A model generated the notes under the pieces. The model made no database searches. It saw only the letters and a program-made list of their open reading frames with translations, and had not been told where the DNA came from. 64,000 nt of DNA from Metridium senile (Eukaryota > Cnidaria > Anthozoa > Actiniaria > Metridiidae): positions 15,467,763 to 15,531,762 of the forward strand of contig OX459108.1 of the NCBI GenBank assembly GCA_949775045.1, written 5' to 3'. Positions 59,901-64,000 of the stretch are shown here, in pieces (the stretch's first letter is position 1; the number at the start of each line of letters is the position of its first letter). The translations under genes and the position numbers were made by a program.

Positions 59901-62900
59901 CACTGTTGATACACTTGACCCACCATCGACAAACACAATAGCATGTTTGCATTGGAGTTTGGTAGCGTCCAGCCAACGCGGCTCAAGAATATGGTGGAAT
60001 AGGAAAAAGCCATACTCACAAAAATACTCAGACAAAGATTTTACTCTCTGGGGGGTAAGGGGTAGGGATGATTGCAAATCACCTAACACATTTGTTATGC
60101 ATCCTGGCTTTGTAACCCCTCCTTCTGAAAGATCATTATTTCACTGCCTTCCTGAACAAAGCATTGGAATCTAGTACCCAGTGTACCATCAGTATTATAA
60201 TACACAGGTAGTCCAAATATAATTTTAGGAAACTCACAGAATTAAAATCAAGTACTCTAGAGCTATTCGCTGTATATATCCTATACACACAGGTAGCCCA
60301 AGACATTTTTAATAAGCAATTTGTATAGGAAATCATACAATTTGTAATTAATAGGTACAAGTGATGCATGAGACTTTGTTATTATAAGTGATGCTTTAAA
60401 TGTTTTAAAAATTGGACAAGCGTTTAGCCAATTTACTAGCTTTCAAATCATCACAAGTATCTATTATTAATTATAATTGTATAAGAACATTTTAAGTCTA
60501 TAATATTATACTCAACAAAAATGTATTTGAGAAGAGTCTGACATGACCTATAAACTATTCTCCATGGCTCGCAACTCCAAGGACTTGCACAAACTGATAG
60601 AAACAAATCCATAATAAAATATCTTAAAATACCCCTTTTTTACTCTGACGAAGGGCTAAAGCTCGAAACGTCAGTAAAGTTAAGTCAACATTTTTTATAA
60701 TTTCATTCTATTACCTATAATTTATATCAAACACCAACGCAGCCTATACTAGTTTACTCGCTAGTTTCTATTTCTATTTTTTTACGGTGTTACAAATTTC
60801 ATTCTACCGGTATTACCTATCATTTATATCAAACACCGACGCAGCCTATACTAGTTTACTCGCTAGTTTCTATTTCTTCACGGTGTTACAAATTTCATTC
60901 TATTACCTATCATTTATATCAAACACCGACGCAGCCTATACTAGTTTACTCGCTAGTTTCTATTTCTATTTTTTACAGTGTTACAAATTTCATTCTATTA
61001 CCTATCATTTATATCAAATACTGACGCAGCCTATACTAGTTTACTCACTAGTTTCTATTTCTATTTTTTACAGTGTTACAAATTTCATTCTATTACCTAT
61101 CATTTATATCAAATACTGACGCAGCCTATACTAGTTTACTCACTAGTTTCTATTTCTATATTTTACGGTGTTACAAATTTCATTCTATTACCTATCGTTT
61201 ATATCAAACACCAACGCAGCCTATACTAGTTTACTCGCTAGTTTCTATTTCTATTTTTTACGGTGTTACAAATTTCATTCTATTACCTATTGTTTATATC
61301 AAACACTGACGCAGCCTATACTAGTTTACTCGCTAGTTTCTATTTAATGTTAAAAAACTCATTAATAATTAATGACCATTTTGTCTAATCCGATGCTCCT
61401 CTCTGGTCACGAGGAAAGCATTGTATATCGCATAATCTACGGCTGAAACGCGGAGGGATTTGAATGCGGCCCAGGGGAATGATGATGTACAATAGAAGAA
61501 CAATGGAATGCAAATGAACATGAAGCATTATATAATGGCACATGTGTCATTATATAATGCTTCATGTCCATAATTCAGATATTACCCTTCCCCCATCCCC
61601 CATCTCTACTGACGTGGGAACATCAGACTTAGAAATAATTTACTTTTAGATTTTTGGCGAAAAAAAGTCTTTGATCATGAGCGCCAATGCCAGGATTCGA
61701 ACCAAGATCTTCTGCTTGGTTGTATCCGAGCTTTAAGCCATTATGCCACTGAGGCAATTGATGAAAAGTTTGCAACGAATCGAAATGTCATCAAGTTCAT
61801 TAGCATTCAAGTTGGTTAGCATTCCTCTATTATTAGTGTAAATCAATTCCCAAATGCAAACAACCTTCCGTTTTCTTTTGTTTCATCGATATTGGACAAA
61901 ATGGTCATGAATTACTAATGAGTTTTTTAAGCCGTTCAATAAACTCGCAGAACGTGTTTTATCAGGTTTAAAATCCCTTGGGCTTCGCCCTCGGGATTTT
62001 AAACCTGATAAAACACTCCTGCTCGTTTATTAAACTATACATAAAATATCTTATGTTACCTTGTTTGTGAAGTATTTCCCATAATGCTTGGATGATGTTC
62101 CATATTAAGTCCAAATAAAGATGAAATAGATGAAATGTGGCCGAGGGATGACTGGCTGAGAACATCGCATCAGTTCTTATAAGTGATGCGATTGGTAAAC
62201 TGGTCAGTCTTCCCAGGAATAGTGATAATCCCTCAAGCTGCCGTAGGATGATATCTGGCATGTGCGCAATACTTTTAATGTAATGACTGTCTGGTAGATT
62301 AATAATGTCGCTGGGAGTAATAAAACAACTGAAACATAACAATAAAATACATAATAATTAGTTTATATCCAGTGTGTAATATTCCACACACATGTTGTGA
62401 GTTCTTCCTTGCACATCCTTCGCTTCAATAGACAGTGATACCACTATTTTTTTTGGTTAAAACAGCCTGATAGTGTTTTAAGGCAAGGAATGCACATAAA
62501 TCAATAAACAATAAAAATACATTTACCACAGGTTTTGTCTCCACTCTTTGACTAATTTATGACAAGGAACGTATGTATCAACAAACAATAAAAATACCAC
62601 AGGTTTTGTCTCCACTCTTTGACTAATTTATGACAAGGAACGTATGTATCAACAAACAATAAAAACACTACAAGTTTTCTCTCTACTAATTGACTAGTAA
62701 ATTTACTTTTAACCCGTACAGCCTGTGTTAGGACAATGGGTGCACATATCAAGAAATAATAAACTATTATACCATCACATGGTTTCCCTCTACTTTGATA
62801 ATTCAATTATCTACAATTCAAGTTTAGGTTGGACATAAAAAACTTTAAATTGGTTGACTAATATGTCTTATGAGATCGATATTGCTTTACAATTAAAATA

Positions 62901-63218
62901 ATTCTCAAAGAAACAACGTAATGTAAATTGTAATTTGGTGATTGTATAGCACATTTTAGGTGTCTCACATATATATACAAGAGATTAGTATGTATTAGTA
63001 TGAACCAGTCACTGAGGTTGACCATGGCAAGGTTTGGCTATGTCCTCAGTGGTAATAATTATACTTCCTTCCAGAGCAGGTTAGCGAGTGACAGTTGAGG
63101 GGAGAAATAAGGTAAAAAAAGGAAAAGAATTGCACAAACCTGTTGATGAATGTGTGCAAGTAATCCATGAAATGTGAACACTCCTTCCTGATCCCTATAC
63201 ATTTCACATTCATTTCCG
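32996..63218 (-). CDS. MMS22L: MMS22L homologue, 33 exons; N-terminus not resolved
   Basis: Exons (minus): 63218-63140, 62328-62060, 48641-48532, 48031-47918, 47003-46910, 46016-45904, 44802-44737, 44247-44128, 43729-43677, 43259-43200, 42752-42645, 42512-42398, 42288-42210, 41948-41718, 41111-41018, 40775-40738, 40177-40042, 39825-39745, 39324-39172, 38739-38694, 38613-38533, 37891-37779, 37189-37129, 37059-36949, 36204-36106, 35818-35768, 35705-35659, 35278-35209, 34951-34893, 34010-33916, 33492-33438, 33329-33272, 33187-32996. All phases agree, giving ~1,083 aa; human is 1,243. Matching blocks include GWKQMKGRFYSKFTKRRMEE, LWDYFHKRMND, ELRHLLTFVQAVLVLAQ and a C-terminal SERRRGVG. MMS22L pairs with TONSL in the nucleus to load RAD51 at stalled forks. 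Introns after exons 48641-48532 and 36204-36106 use GC donors. The first ~130 residues are missing; a candidate exon is at 63326-63351. Confidence 0.95.
33500..33912. repeat. (CAT)n microsatellite in MMS22L intron
   Basis: Imperfect ATC trinucleotide array between MMS22L exons at 33438 and 33916. It includes two TCATCATCACAGTCATC-type subrepeats. The Ser-rich frames are artefacts. Confidence 0.9.
34064..34660 (+). pseudogene. LINE reverse-transcriptase C-terminal fragment, frameshifted
   Basis: Plus-strand frames at 34069-34266 and 34298-34573 together give FQKWNELKHVLTDNRIQLPT, RVTFLTTCVRSRLLYSIQAW and RDFCYRQHVKYIGHICRIEN, which fit the region after the catalytic domain of RT-type LINEs. 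The frame changes near 34270 and there is no intact ORF. It ends with GGGAAAAAATGATGATGATGATG, that is, a (ATG)n tail. It lies inside an MMS22L intron in the opposite orientation. Confidence 0.8.
34683..34888. mobile_element. Palindromic MITE beside an MMS22L exon
   Basis: GGAATTTTAAGAAGACGAGA (34784) is mirrored by CTCGAGTCTTCTTAAAATTTCC (to 34882), with AGAGCAC/GTGCTCTCGATAG at the edges. Its right edge lies about 5 bp from the donor of the exon ending at 34893. A similar CACGAC-rich element occurs near 55.8-56.0 kb. Confidence 0.65.
34990..35192. repeat. ~42-bp tandem repeat, five copies
   Basis: GGGATAAGATAGTGAAAGAAAG with GAATGGAAGAAAAAT recurs about every 42 bp. It is purine-rich on the plus strand. 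The 87-codon plus frame is a repeat product. It ends ~15 bp before an MMS22L exon (35209). Confidence 0.85.
35405..35648. repeat. (CAT)n/(CACCATTAT) microsatellite
   Basis: Trinucleotide array in the MMS22L intron that ends ~10 bp from the exon at 35659. The Ser- and Asp-rich frames are not genes. Confidence 0.9.
35830..36085. repeat. (GAT)n microsatellite
   Basis: Imperfect GAT/GGT array between the MMS22L exons at 35818 and 36106. Here the GAT phase is on the plus strand, opposite to the arrays either side. Confidence 0.9.
36280..36948. repeat. (CAT)n array with four copies of an MMS22L exon end and splice donor
   Basis: Within the array, CATAATTCTTTATTACCCAA then TGCAGGTATA recurs at about 36551, 36654, 36739 and 36831. 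The same sequence at 36933-36963 is the true exon edge (exon 37059-36949, donor GTAATGAAG on the minus strand). Each copy keeps the last ~5 codons (reading YLHW), an intact GT donor and the first ~15 intron bases. Confidence 0.9.
37225..37778. repeat. (CAT)n array with two copies of another MMS22L exon end
   Basis: TACCTAAGCGAGTTCTGTGG at 37773-37793 is the true donor and exon end (exon 37891-37779). Copies occur at about 37407-37445 (longer, including CAGTGCTTACAAACCCTCA) and 37621-37645. The arrays between are (CATTAC)/(CATCAC) with ATCGATAACATTACCATCCC subrepeats. Confidence 0.9.
37900..38235 (-). mobile_element. 5'-truncated LINE 3' end (minus strand)
   Basis: Minus translation from about 38225 gives RAFSTAAPRLWNQLPPCLKN then TECFKKQLKTFLF, the classic C-terminal end of CR1/L2-like ORF2. 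The 3'UTR ends AATTATTAGGATGCACTAGA then (AAT)n at 37900-37920. It sits 8 bp outside an MMS22L exon acceptor (37891). Confidence 0.8.
38300..38515. repeat. (GAT)n microsatellite
   Basis: GAT/GGT trinucleotides following the start of the truncated LINE and ending ~15 bp from the MMS22L exon at 38533. Confidence 0.9.
38760..39171. repeat. (CAT)n array with duplicated MMS22L donor-proximal segment
   Basis: TTCACCATCATATGTAGACA followed by TGGRATTCCTGT.TRTTAC occurs at about 38948, 39046 and 39134, a period near 92 bp. The last one is the true intron start next to exon 39324-39172 (donor GTAACATACAGG read minus). The two others carry GTAATAAACA-like donors. Confidence 0.85.
39393..39700. repeat. 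(TGAC)n tetranucleotide with 40-bp subunit
   Basis: TGACTGACTGAT, TTGACTTACTGATTGA and related steps repeat in a subunit such as ACTGATAGATTGACTTACTG. It fills the MMS22L intron between exons at 39324 and 39745. Confidence 0.9.
39965..40010. repeat. Copy of an MMS22L exon end and donor
   Basis: TTCATACCTTTGTAATGCAAGAAGGGT at 39973 repeats the true exon edge at 40036-40062 (exon 40177-40042, donor GTATGA read minus) at an offset of 63 bp. GGTTATT precedes both. GTCGTT repeats lie just before it (39920-39960). Confidence 0.8.
40437..40694. mobile_element. MITE, second copy of the GTCAGAAGGAGAT family
   Basis: ACACCTATTTCAAAAAACCT at the left and AACGTTTTTTGAAATAGGTGT at the right, with GTCAGAAGGAGATTTGAACC inside the arm. 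It is homologous along its length to 16622-16868. It is in an MMS22L intron, ~45 bp from the exon at 40738. Confidence 0.85.
41150..41345. mobile_element. MITE(s) with GCCTCCTCTGCAGGC and CCAGGCGGTGT arms
   Basis: GCCTCCTCTGCAGGCATC at 41156 faces GTGGAGGAGGC at about 41231. Next to it GTCAACATCCAGGCGGTGTT (41263) faces CACCGCCTGGTCAACATC (41333-41350), with GTTGGACA/TGTCCGACA inside. These may be two adjacent elements. Confidence 0.55.
41370..41715. repeat. (CAT)n microsatellite with ~105-bp subrepeat
   Basis: TAATTATCACCAACATCAAC then ATCATCACCATCATTATCAT recurs three times inside the trinucleotide array. It ends at the donor of exon 41948-41718, so the array touches the splice site. Confidence 0.9.
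42765..43100 (+). mobile_element. LINE 3' fragment plus an extra tail copy
   Basis: Plus strand TTAGGTTCATTCAAATCTGC encodes LGSFKSALKTYLF, a LINE ORF2 C-terminus. The 3'UTR ends CTTCTGGATATGGGCTTGAT then (TTA)n at 42950. A second tail copy (ATCGTAAACAGTGCAT...GGATATGCGCTTGATAAATA) runs 43018-43095. It lies in an MMS22L intron. Confidence 0.7.
43320..43660. repeat. (CAGA)n microsatellite
   Basis: CAGACAGA with ATACATACA and a duplicated CAGAGAGACAGATGGTTATGG (43396 and 43504). The minus frames reading VCLSVCLS are artefacts. It lies between MMS22L exons. Confidence 0.9.
43862..44045. mobile_element. MITE with CCTCTGCAGGC / GCCTGCGGAGGAGGCTA ends
   Basis: TAGTCCCCTCTGCAGGCAAC at the left and GGTTGCCTGCGGAGGAGGCTA at the right. 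It contains a GGTGGGGGGAGGGGG tract. It is related to the element at 41.15 kb and to a fragment near 45795 (TTAGCCTCCTGCGCAGCC). Confidence 0.7.
44275..44705. repeat. (GAT)n array containing a copy of an MMS22L exon start
   Basis: The true exon 44247-44128 starts (minus) after the acceptor CTGTGTTCAG. About 55 bp across this acceptor and the first exon bases (CCTCTTCCTGACCACCCTGA then ACACAGAGATAGACA) recur at 44540-44590 with a few changes, giving a second intact acceptor upstream. Confidence 0.85.
45005..45210. repeat. ~65-75 bp tandem repeat, three copies
   Basis: AAAAACTCTTGTGACAAGGG then AGAGAACTACACATCAAACA and AACTAATTTCACATATAA recurs at about 45009, 45083 and 45148. It is intronic to MMS22L. 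Confidence 0.8.
45505..45800. repeat. ~170-bp direct duplication
   Basis: CAAACTCCCCATTAAATACC, GGTCCATATCTAATCCAGAG and TGAATTGTGAGAGAACAACA occur at 45509-45615 and again at 45678-45790, separated by AAGCCCAAGGGGGTCTACT. Part of that separator also recurs at 45885. Confidence 0.7.
46040..46435. repeat. ~120-160 bp tandem repeat, three copies
   Basis: TTAATTCAGCTAAAATCAAT then TAGTTTTGGTATAATAATAA and ATCACAAAAACATGTGTA recurs at about 46043, 46163 and 46321. AT-rich and non-coding. The further intron to 46909 shows nothing else. Confidence 0.75.
47040..47365. repeat. (CAAT)n tetranucleotide
   Basis: AATCAATCAATCAA with ATCAGTCAGT variants in three blocks. It starts ~37 bp upstream (minus sense) of the MMS22L exon at 47003. 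Confidence 0.9.
47683..47872. repeat. ~95-bp direct duplication
   Basis: AAAGCCCGATAAAAGAATGG then CGTTATTGTAAATTAATTAT occurs at 47688 and 47780. It is not related to the 95-bp satellite despite the similar length. Confidence 0.8.
48225..48512. repeat. ~118-bp tandem repeat, 2-3 copies
   Basis: AAAGATCAAAAATGTAAGGA then ATTTAAGGAATTGATAAAAT and AGAAATCAGACTTACAAAGA recurs at about 48263, 48369 and, partly, 48478. It lies between two MMS22L exons. Confidence 0.75.
48727..48999. repeat. Segment A, copy 1 (palindrome-ended terminal repeat)
   Basis: Left edge ACAATCATTGTCAAAAGTAG, right edge ACTTTTGTCAATGATTGT. Inner landmarks are a C-rich run (CCCCCCCTTCCCCCC) and its G-rich partner (GGGGGGTGGGGGGA), which extend the imperfect hairpin. 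Confidence 0.85.
50708..50980. repeat. Segment A, copy 2
   Basis: Same sequence as copy 1, joined on both sides to body sequence (GTTCAG before, CTGGAAC after). Confidence 0.85.
52689..52961. repeat. Segment A, copy 3
   Basis: Same sequence as copies 1 and 2. It is followed at once by 95-bp satellite sequence (AGCAAGTAAACTAGCA), which marks the right edge of the whole element. Confidence 0.85.
52962..53352. repeat. 95-bp satellite, inverse orientation, ~3 units with two heads
   Basis: Inverse units (AACTAGCGAGTAAACTAGTA, TAGGCTGCGTCTGTGTTTGA, AATGAAATTTGTAACACCGT) end in an inverse head at 53250-53290 (GACATTTCGAGCTTTAGCCC), followed at once by a forward head (CGAAGGGCTAAAGCTCGAAA, 53303). 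The two heads make a palindrome. Confidence 0.85.
53624..53764. mobile_element. MITE, second copy of the AGAGTGG..TTTTCATT family
   Basis: AGAGTGGTTTTCATTAACCC then GTGAAATAAAGTG at the left, TTTCACGGGTTAAAAAACTC then CACTCTA at the right. Same arm plan as 1654-1798. 53353-53623 contains nothing else. Confidence 0.75.
53800..54545. repeat. ACGTTTACG-rich low-complexity tract
   Basis: TTTACGTTTACG, ACGTTTTACG and GTTACGTTACG words dominate ~740 bp. A GCGTATTCTTGCGGTTTTAC...CATTACGGAA segment of ~75 bp is duplicated (54400 and 54490). Tyr/Phe/Val-rich open frames are by-products. 54546-54860 has no feature. Confidence 0.7.
54860..55540. repeat. (GAAT/GGAT)n tetranucleotide microsatellite
   Basis: ATGGATGAATGAATGGATAG-type steps fill 54860-55165 and 55295-55540. 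A ~130-bp interruption separates them. The SIHPSIH minus frames are artefacts. 55541-55825 shows nothing recognisable. Confidence 0.85.
55825..56052. mobile_element. Degenerate MITE with GCACG motifs and (GC)n
   Basis: AAATAGAAAACGCGCGCGCG then GTGTGCAGCTATAAAGCACG faces AAGTGCTTTATAACTGCATA and AAGTTTTCTATTTC. A further copy of CTGTGTGCTCTCATAAAGCACGC follows at 56020. It shares motifs with 34683-34888. Confidence 0.5.
56130..56300. repeat. (CAT)n microsatellite
   Basis: ATCATCATC/ACC array. Short His/Ser frames here are not genes. Confidence 0.85.
56358..56576. mobile_element. MITE with TTTAAGATTCACGTTTACG arms
   Basis: TTTAAGATTCACGTTTACGG then AACGCCAAACGTCA at the left faces TGACGTTTGGCGTTTGGCGT then AAACGTGAATCTTAAA at the right. 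AATGAGCGAAGTTT occurs on both sides (56348 and 56581) and may record the insertion target. Confidence 0.8.
56745..56905. repeat. ~65-bp tandem repeat, 2-3 copies
   Basis: GCGTAGTTTGGATGGACTAA then AATACGTTACACAA...AATACAAC.AATACTGC recurs at 56764, 56829 and, partly, 56893. 56906-57980 has scattered small repeats (TTCTAGAACAAGTGATC twice near 57315) but no gene I can support. Confidence 0.65.
57988..58195 (+). other. Unassigned open frame, possible 3' exon
   Basis: From TCA after a CTAG at about 57977-57980 the frame stays open for ~70 codons to a TGA at 58193. It contains AFPEFTTNIYSAQIKSLSLK and LMTKLYEQLSRCSLHYVELY. Composition looks protein-like but I recognise no family. There is no ATG start, so it would need an upstream exon. 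It could be noise. Confidence 0.25.
58195..58405. repeat. ~127-bp direct duplication
   Basis: ATAAACGTTTATAAAACATC then GCTAACACCCGGGGGTACCG and TTTGCTATACGGG occurs at 58200 and 58330. Non-coding. Confidence 0.75.
58731..58821. mobile_element. Short MITE with CCAGAGCTGGAACCA arms
   Basis: TCCAGAGCTGGAACCA (58732) is mirrored by TGGTTCCAGCTCTGGA (58801-58816). It lies ~65 bp upstream of the Vps62-like reading frame and may lie in its promoter or an upstream intron. Confidence 0.75.
58885..60174 (+). CDS. Vps62-like protein with two repeated domains
   Basis: Open frame of 429 codons from ATG 58885; ATG 58927 is an alternative, and TTTTTTCTTCTAAG before 58921 could be a splice acceptor. A hydrophobic stretch (residues ~15-35, MLVSGLSTIVVAAFLKVC) may be a signal or anchor. 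Two similar halves follow, each with a P.GY..(L/V)GDY motif (CPTGYCSVGDY; PPGFVPLGYY), then FWR(A/P)IP(P/A)..GY or DDYVSIGD, then a TTC/IAC-V..SLV..GGRRVW-type strand. These match my memory of the Vps62 family (PF06101), related to the VPS13 adaptor-binding repeats. Function in animals is poorly known; vacuolar/endosomal sorting is inferred from the yeast name. A GSGSGSG linker lies near residue 110. It is nested in the 13.4-kb MMS22L intron on the opposite strand. It is intact. Confidence 0.75.
   Translation: MLTLYSFVFSSKVTMLVSGLSTIVVAAFLKVCTDVTSRRPVTIYRPQCPTGYCSVGDYAQATHAHEPNYGVTLCFRTIDNSSLLARPVGFRQIWSTEHDIYEDEISGSGSGSGFDSSGNYNNMEKIVAFWRAIPPSDDYVSIGDVITTDYAQPSTMTTCVVHKSLVTMATGGRRVWRENSGAASIWMTSRSDEYLDLRTFRTNDNKGMPGDFRSLILEVLPPTHDGTFISKTIGEKDLKLLYKHKSSEGYENLSIYVPQPPPGFVPLGYYAHKGNHGNHVGQVTVVKVITTYRSRLLLTPAGYQKIMEHIHFHDQVNNSLLTFWRPIPAPGYHCMGDVVTVDTLDPPSTNTIACLHWSLVASSQRGSRIWWNRKKPYSQKYSDKDFTLWGVRGRDDCKSPNTFVMHPGFVTPPSERSLFHCLPEQSIGI
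60650..61346. repeat. 95-bp satellite array, seven units with head
   Basis: The head CGAAGGGCTAAAGCTCGAAA (60650) and AAAGTTAAGTCAACATTTTT lead into seven tandem units with differences such as ACACCGACGC/ATACTGACGC and ACTCGC/ACTCAC. It is the longest array of this family in the window. Open frames of LQISFYYLSFISNTDAAYTS are repeat artefacts. 60175-60649 has no feature. Confidence 0.95.
61347..61933. mobile_element. ~590-bp TIR element enclosing a tRNA-like sequence
   Basis: AAAAAACTCATTAATAATTA then ATGACCATTTTGTC at the left faces GACAAAATGGTCATGAATTA then CTAATGAGTTTTTTAA at the right (61896-61931). Inside are a small palindrome (GCATTATATAATGGCACATG at 61526) and the tRNA-like segment at 61681-61754. 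It has no coding part. Confidence 0.75.
61681..61754 (-). ncRNA. tRNA-like sequence (SINE head or tRNA relic)
   Basis: On the minus strand the segment begins GCCTCAGTGGCATAATGGCT (A-box like) and contains a perfect B-box GGTTCGAATCC at 61703-61693 at the expected spacing. The acceptor and anticodon stems pair poorly, so it is not a convincing functional tRNA. It fits a tRNA-derived SINE head or decayed tRNA copy. Confidence 0.5.
61936..62036. mobile_element. Palindromic MITE with GGGCTTCGCCCTCG loop
   Basis: TTCAATAAACTCGCAGAACG then GTTTTATCAGGTTTAAAATCCC faces GGGATTTTAAACCTGATAAA then GCTCGTTTATTAAAC. It ends 24 bp from the MMS22L exon 62328-62060. This type is familiar to me from cnidarian genomes (memory). 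Confidence 0.8.
62515..62690. repeat. 77-bp tandem repeat, two to three copies
   Basis: CCACAGGTTTTGTCTCCACT then CTTTGACTAATTTATGACAA and GGAACGTATGTATCAACAAA occurs at 62526 and 62597. A third diverged copy follows at 62674. It lies in an MMS22L intron. Confidence 0.85.
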
Positions 63219-63325
63219 CTGCAAGAAACAAACAAAACCATAAACAATGTCCCACTGACAAACAATAACAATATCTTAAACTCAATATCTTAAACTGCAA
63301 GAAATAAGGAATTTACATTGCTCAC

Positions 63326-63351
63326 CAGTTATATCCACAAGTTTGTTTAAA
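63326..63351 (-). other. Candidate upstream MMS22L exon remnant
   Basis: Minus strand reads AGCACTATTTTAAACAAAC... (codons STILNKLVDIT plus one base) then a good donor GTGAGC at 63325. Its phase fits the next exon (63218). The presumed acceptor CTCGAG lies exactly at the edge of the MITE at 63358-63608. The similarity to human MMS22L here is weak. Confidence 0.35.
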
Positions 63352-63357
63352 ATAGTG

Positions 63358-63608
63358 CTCGAGTGCAAACAATATAACCGTGAAACACAAAAACTAATTA
63401 GTCGAAAATTAGTAGAAATTAGTGAAAAATAGTCGAAGCGTGAATAGACTAAATTTAGTGTGCACGTGCAATCAGCCAAGTGTCCTAGCTAGCGCACAAT
63501 ACGCATTCGCGCTTCAGTGATCACACTAAATTAACTATAGACTAATTTAGTGAAATTTAGCAAAATTATTTTTTGTTAATGTTTCACGGTTATATTGTTT
63601 GCACTCTA
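63358..63608. mobile_element. MITE with GAGTGCAAACAATATAACCG arms
   Basis: GAGTGCAAACAATATAACCG then TGAAACA at the left is mirrored by TGTTTCACGGTTATATTGTT then TGCACTC at the right. The inner AAACTAATTAGTCG / AGACTAATTTAGTG parts are also related. There is no transposase. It abuts the candidate MMS22L exon. Confidence 0.8.
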
Positions 63609-63611
63609 TTA

Positions 63612-63870
63612 GACAATGGAAATAAGCAAGTAAACTAATATAGGCTGCGTCAGTAATATAACTTATCCGATAAAATGCCAATAAAATGAAATTTGTAGTA
63701 CCATAAAATGATAACTAACATTTTAAGCTTGAACACATCATCTTATAAATCAACAAATTCCTAAAGCTCTGAACATCAGTAAAGGTATGTATTCTATTTT
63801 AAAGGGTTATAAATTTCATTGGCTATCAATAAACATATAGTTTTGCTTCACACATACATGGCGTACACTC
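63612..63870. repeat. Degenerate 95-bp satellite unit and head, inverse
   Basis: AAGCAAGTAAACTAATATAG then GCTGCGTCAGTAATATAA and AATGAAATTTGTAGTACCAT are diverged inverse satellite; ACATTTTAAGCTTGAACA resembles a decayed head. A second decayed piece follows (CTGAACATCAGTAAAG, ATAAATTTCATTGGC). 63871-64000 holds nothing recognisable. Confidence 0.55.
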
Positions 63871-64000
63871 AAAGTTAATAGTTAAAGAACTATTACTGCT
63901 ATTTGCACTTGTATGACCCGAGCACAAAATTTGTTGATTTCCAGAAGTCACTAACTAGAGCATTTGAAAGTACATATTAGACTACGAGTAGTCCCTCTTC

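Noticed and set aside
60787..61309. Frames with SFISNTDAAYTS repeats
   Set aside because: Translation of the 95-bp satellite; the same peptide appears wherever the satellite occurs.
61681..61754. Functional tRNA gene
   Set aside because: The B-box is perfect, but the acceptor and anticodon stems do not pair well and it lies inside a TIR element.
32996..63218. URB1 as identity of the large minus-strand gene
   Set aside because: I first considered it because URB1 is near EVA1C in human. The exon sequences (WKQ.KGR.YSKF..+RMEEL, WDYF.K, C-terminal SERRRGVG) match MMS22L much better.

Overview
This is invertebrate nuclear DNA. It is AT-rich, with split genes, GT-AG introns (plus two GC-AG introns), trinucleotide microsatellites, palindromic MITEs, LINE 3' ends and a recurring ~95-bp satellite. 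Several MITE cores (for example the one ending in GGGCTTCGCCCTCG at 61.9-62.0 kb) resemble types I associate with cnidarian genomes. Cnidarian is my best guess from memory, but I cannot name a species. I joined exons by hand from splice signals, reading-frame phase and remembered family sequences; no database was searched.

Layout. (1) 1-8.7 kb is repeats and AT-rich DNA, probably a 5' intron of the first gene. (2) 8.7-14.3 kb, plus strand: the 3' three exons of an EVA1C-like membrane lectin (SUEL lectin domain, Thr-rich stalk, transmembrane helix, acidic tail). Its introns hold an E-box/CCAAT array and a 114-bp palindromic satellite, and a cluster of 15 TGACGTCA sites follows it. (3) 18.0-21.6 kb, minus: a complete seven-exon CFAP298 (C21orf59, Kurly) gene encoding 289 aa. 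(4) 22.6-23.0 kb, plus: a 120-aa single-exon MOZART2-like protein, divergent from CFAP298, with an RFX X-box-like site between them. (5) 25.6-31.6 kb, minus: a complete ten-exon gene for a 438-aa JmjC/cupin-type oxygenase with a signal peptide, an EF-hand and a C-terminal RDEL ER-retention signal. (6) 33.0-63.2 kb, minus: MMS22L, the TONSL partner in replication-fork repair; 33 exons were resolved and the extreme N-terminus is missing or lies outside. Its 13.4-kb intron (48.6-62.1 kb) contains a duplicated 1,981-bp mobile unit and an oppositely oriented Vps62-like gene (58.9-60.2 kb).

The genes are not an operon and do not form one pathway. CFAP298 and the MOZART-like protein are both linked to cilia or microtubules and may share a promoter region. 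EVA1C next to CFAP298, tail to tail, matches my memory of human chromosome 21q22.11 and would be an old microsynteny.

The most unusual pattern is inside MMS22L. The edges of at least five exons, mostly with their splice sites, are copied one to four times into neighbouring trinucleotide arrays, leaving intronic decoy splice sites. Other points of note are the A-body-A-body-A element at 48.7-53.0 kb, the ER-retained JmjC/EF-hand protein, and the CRE-type and E-box arrays around the lectin gene.
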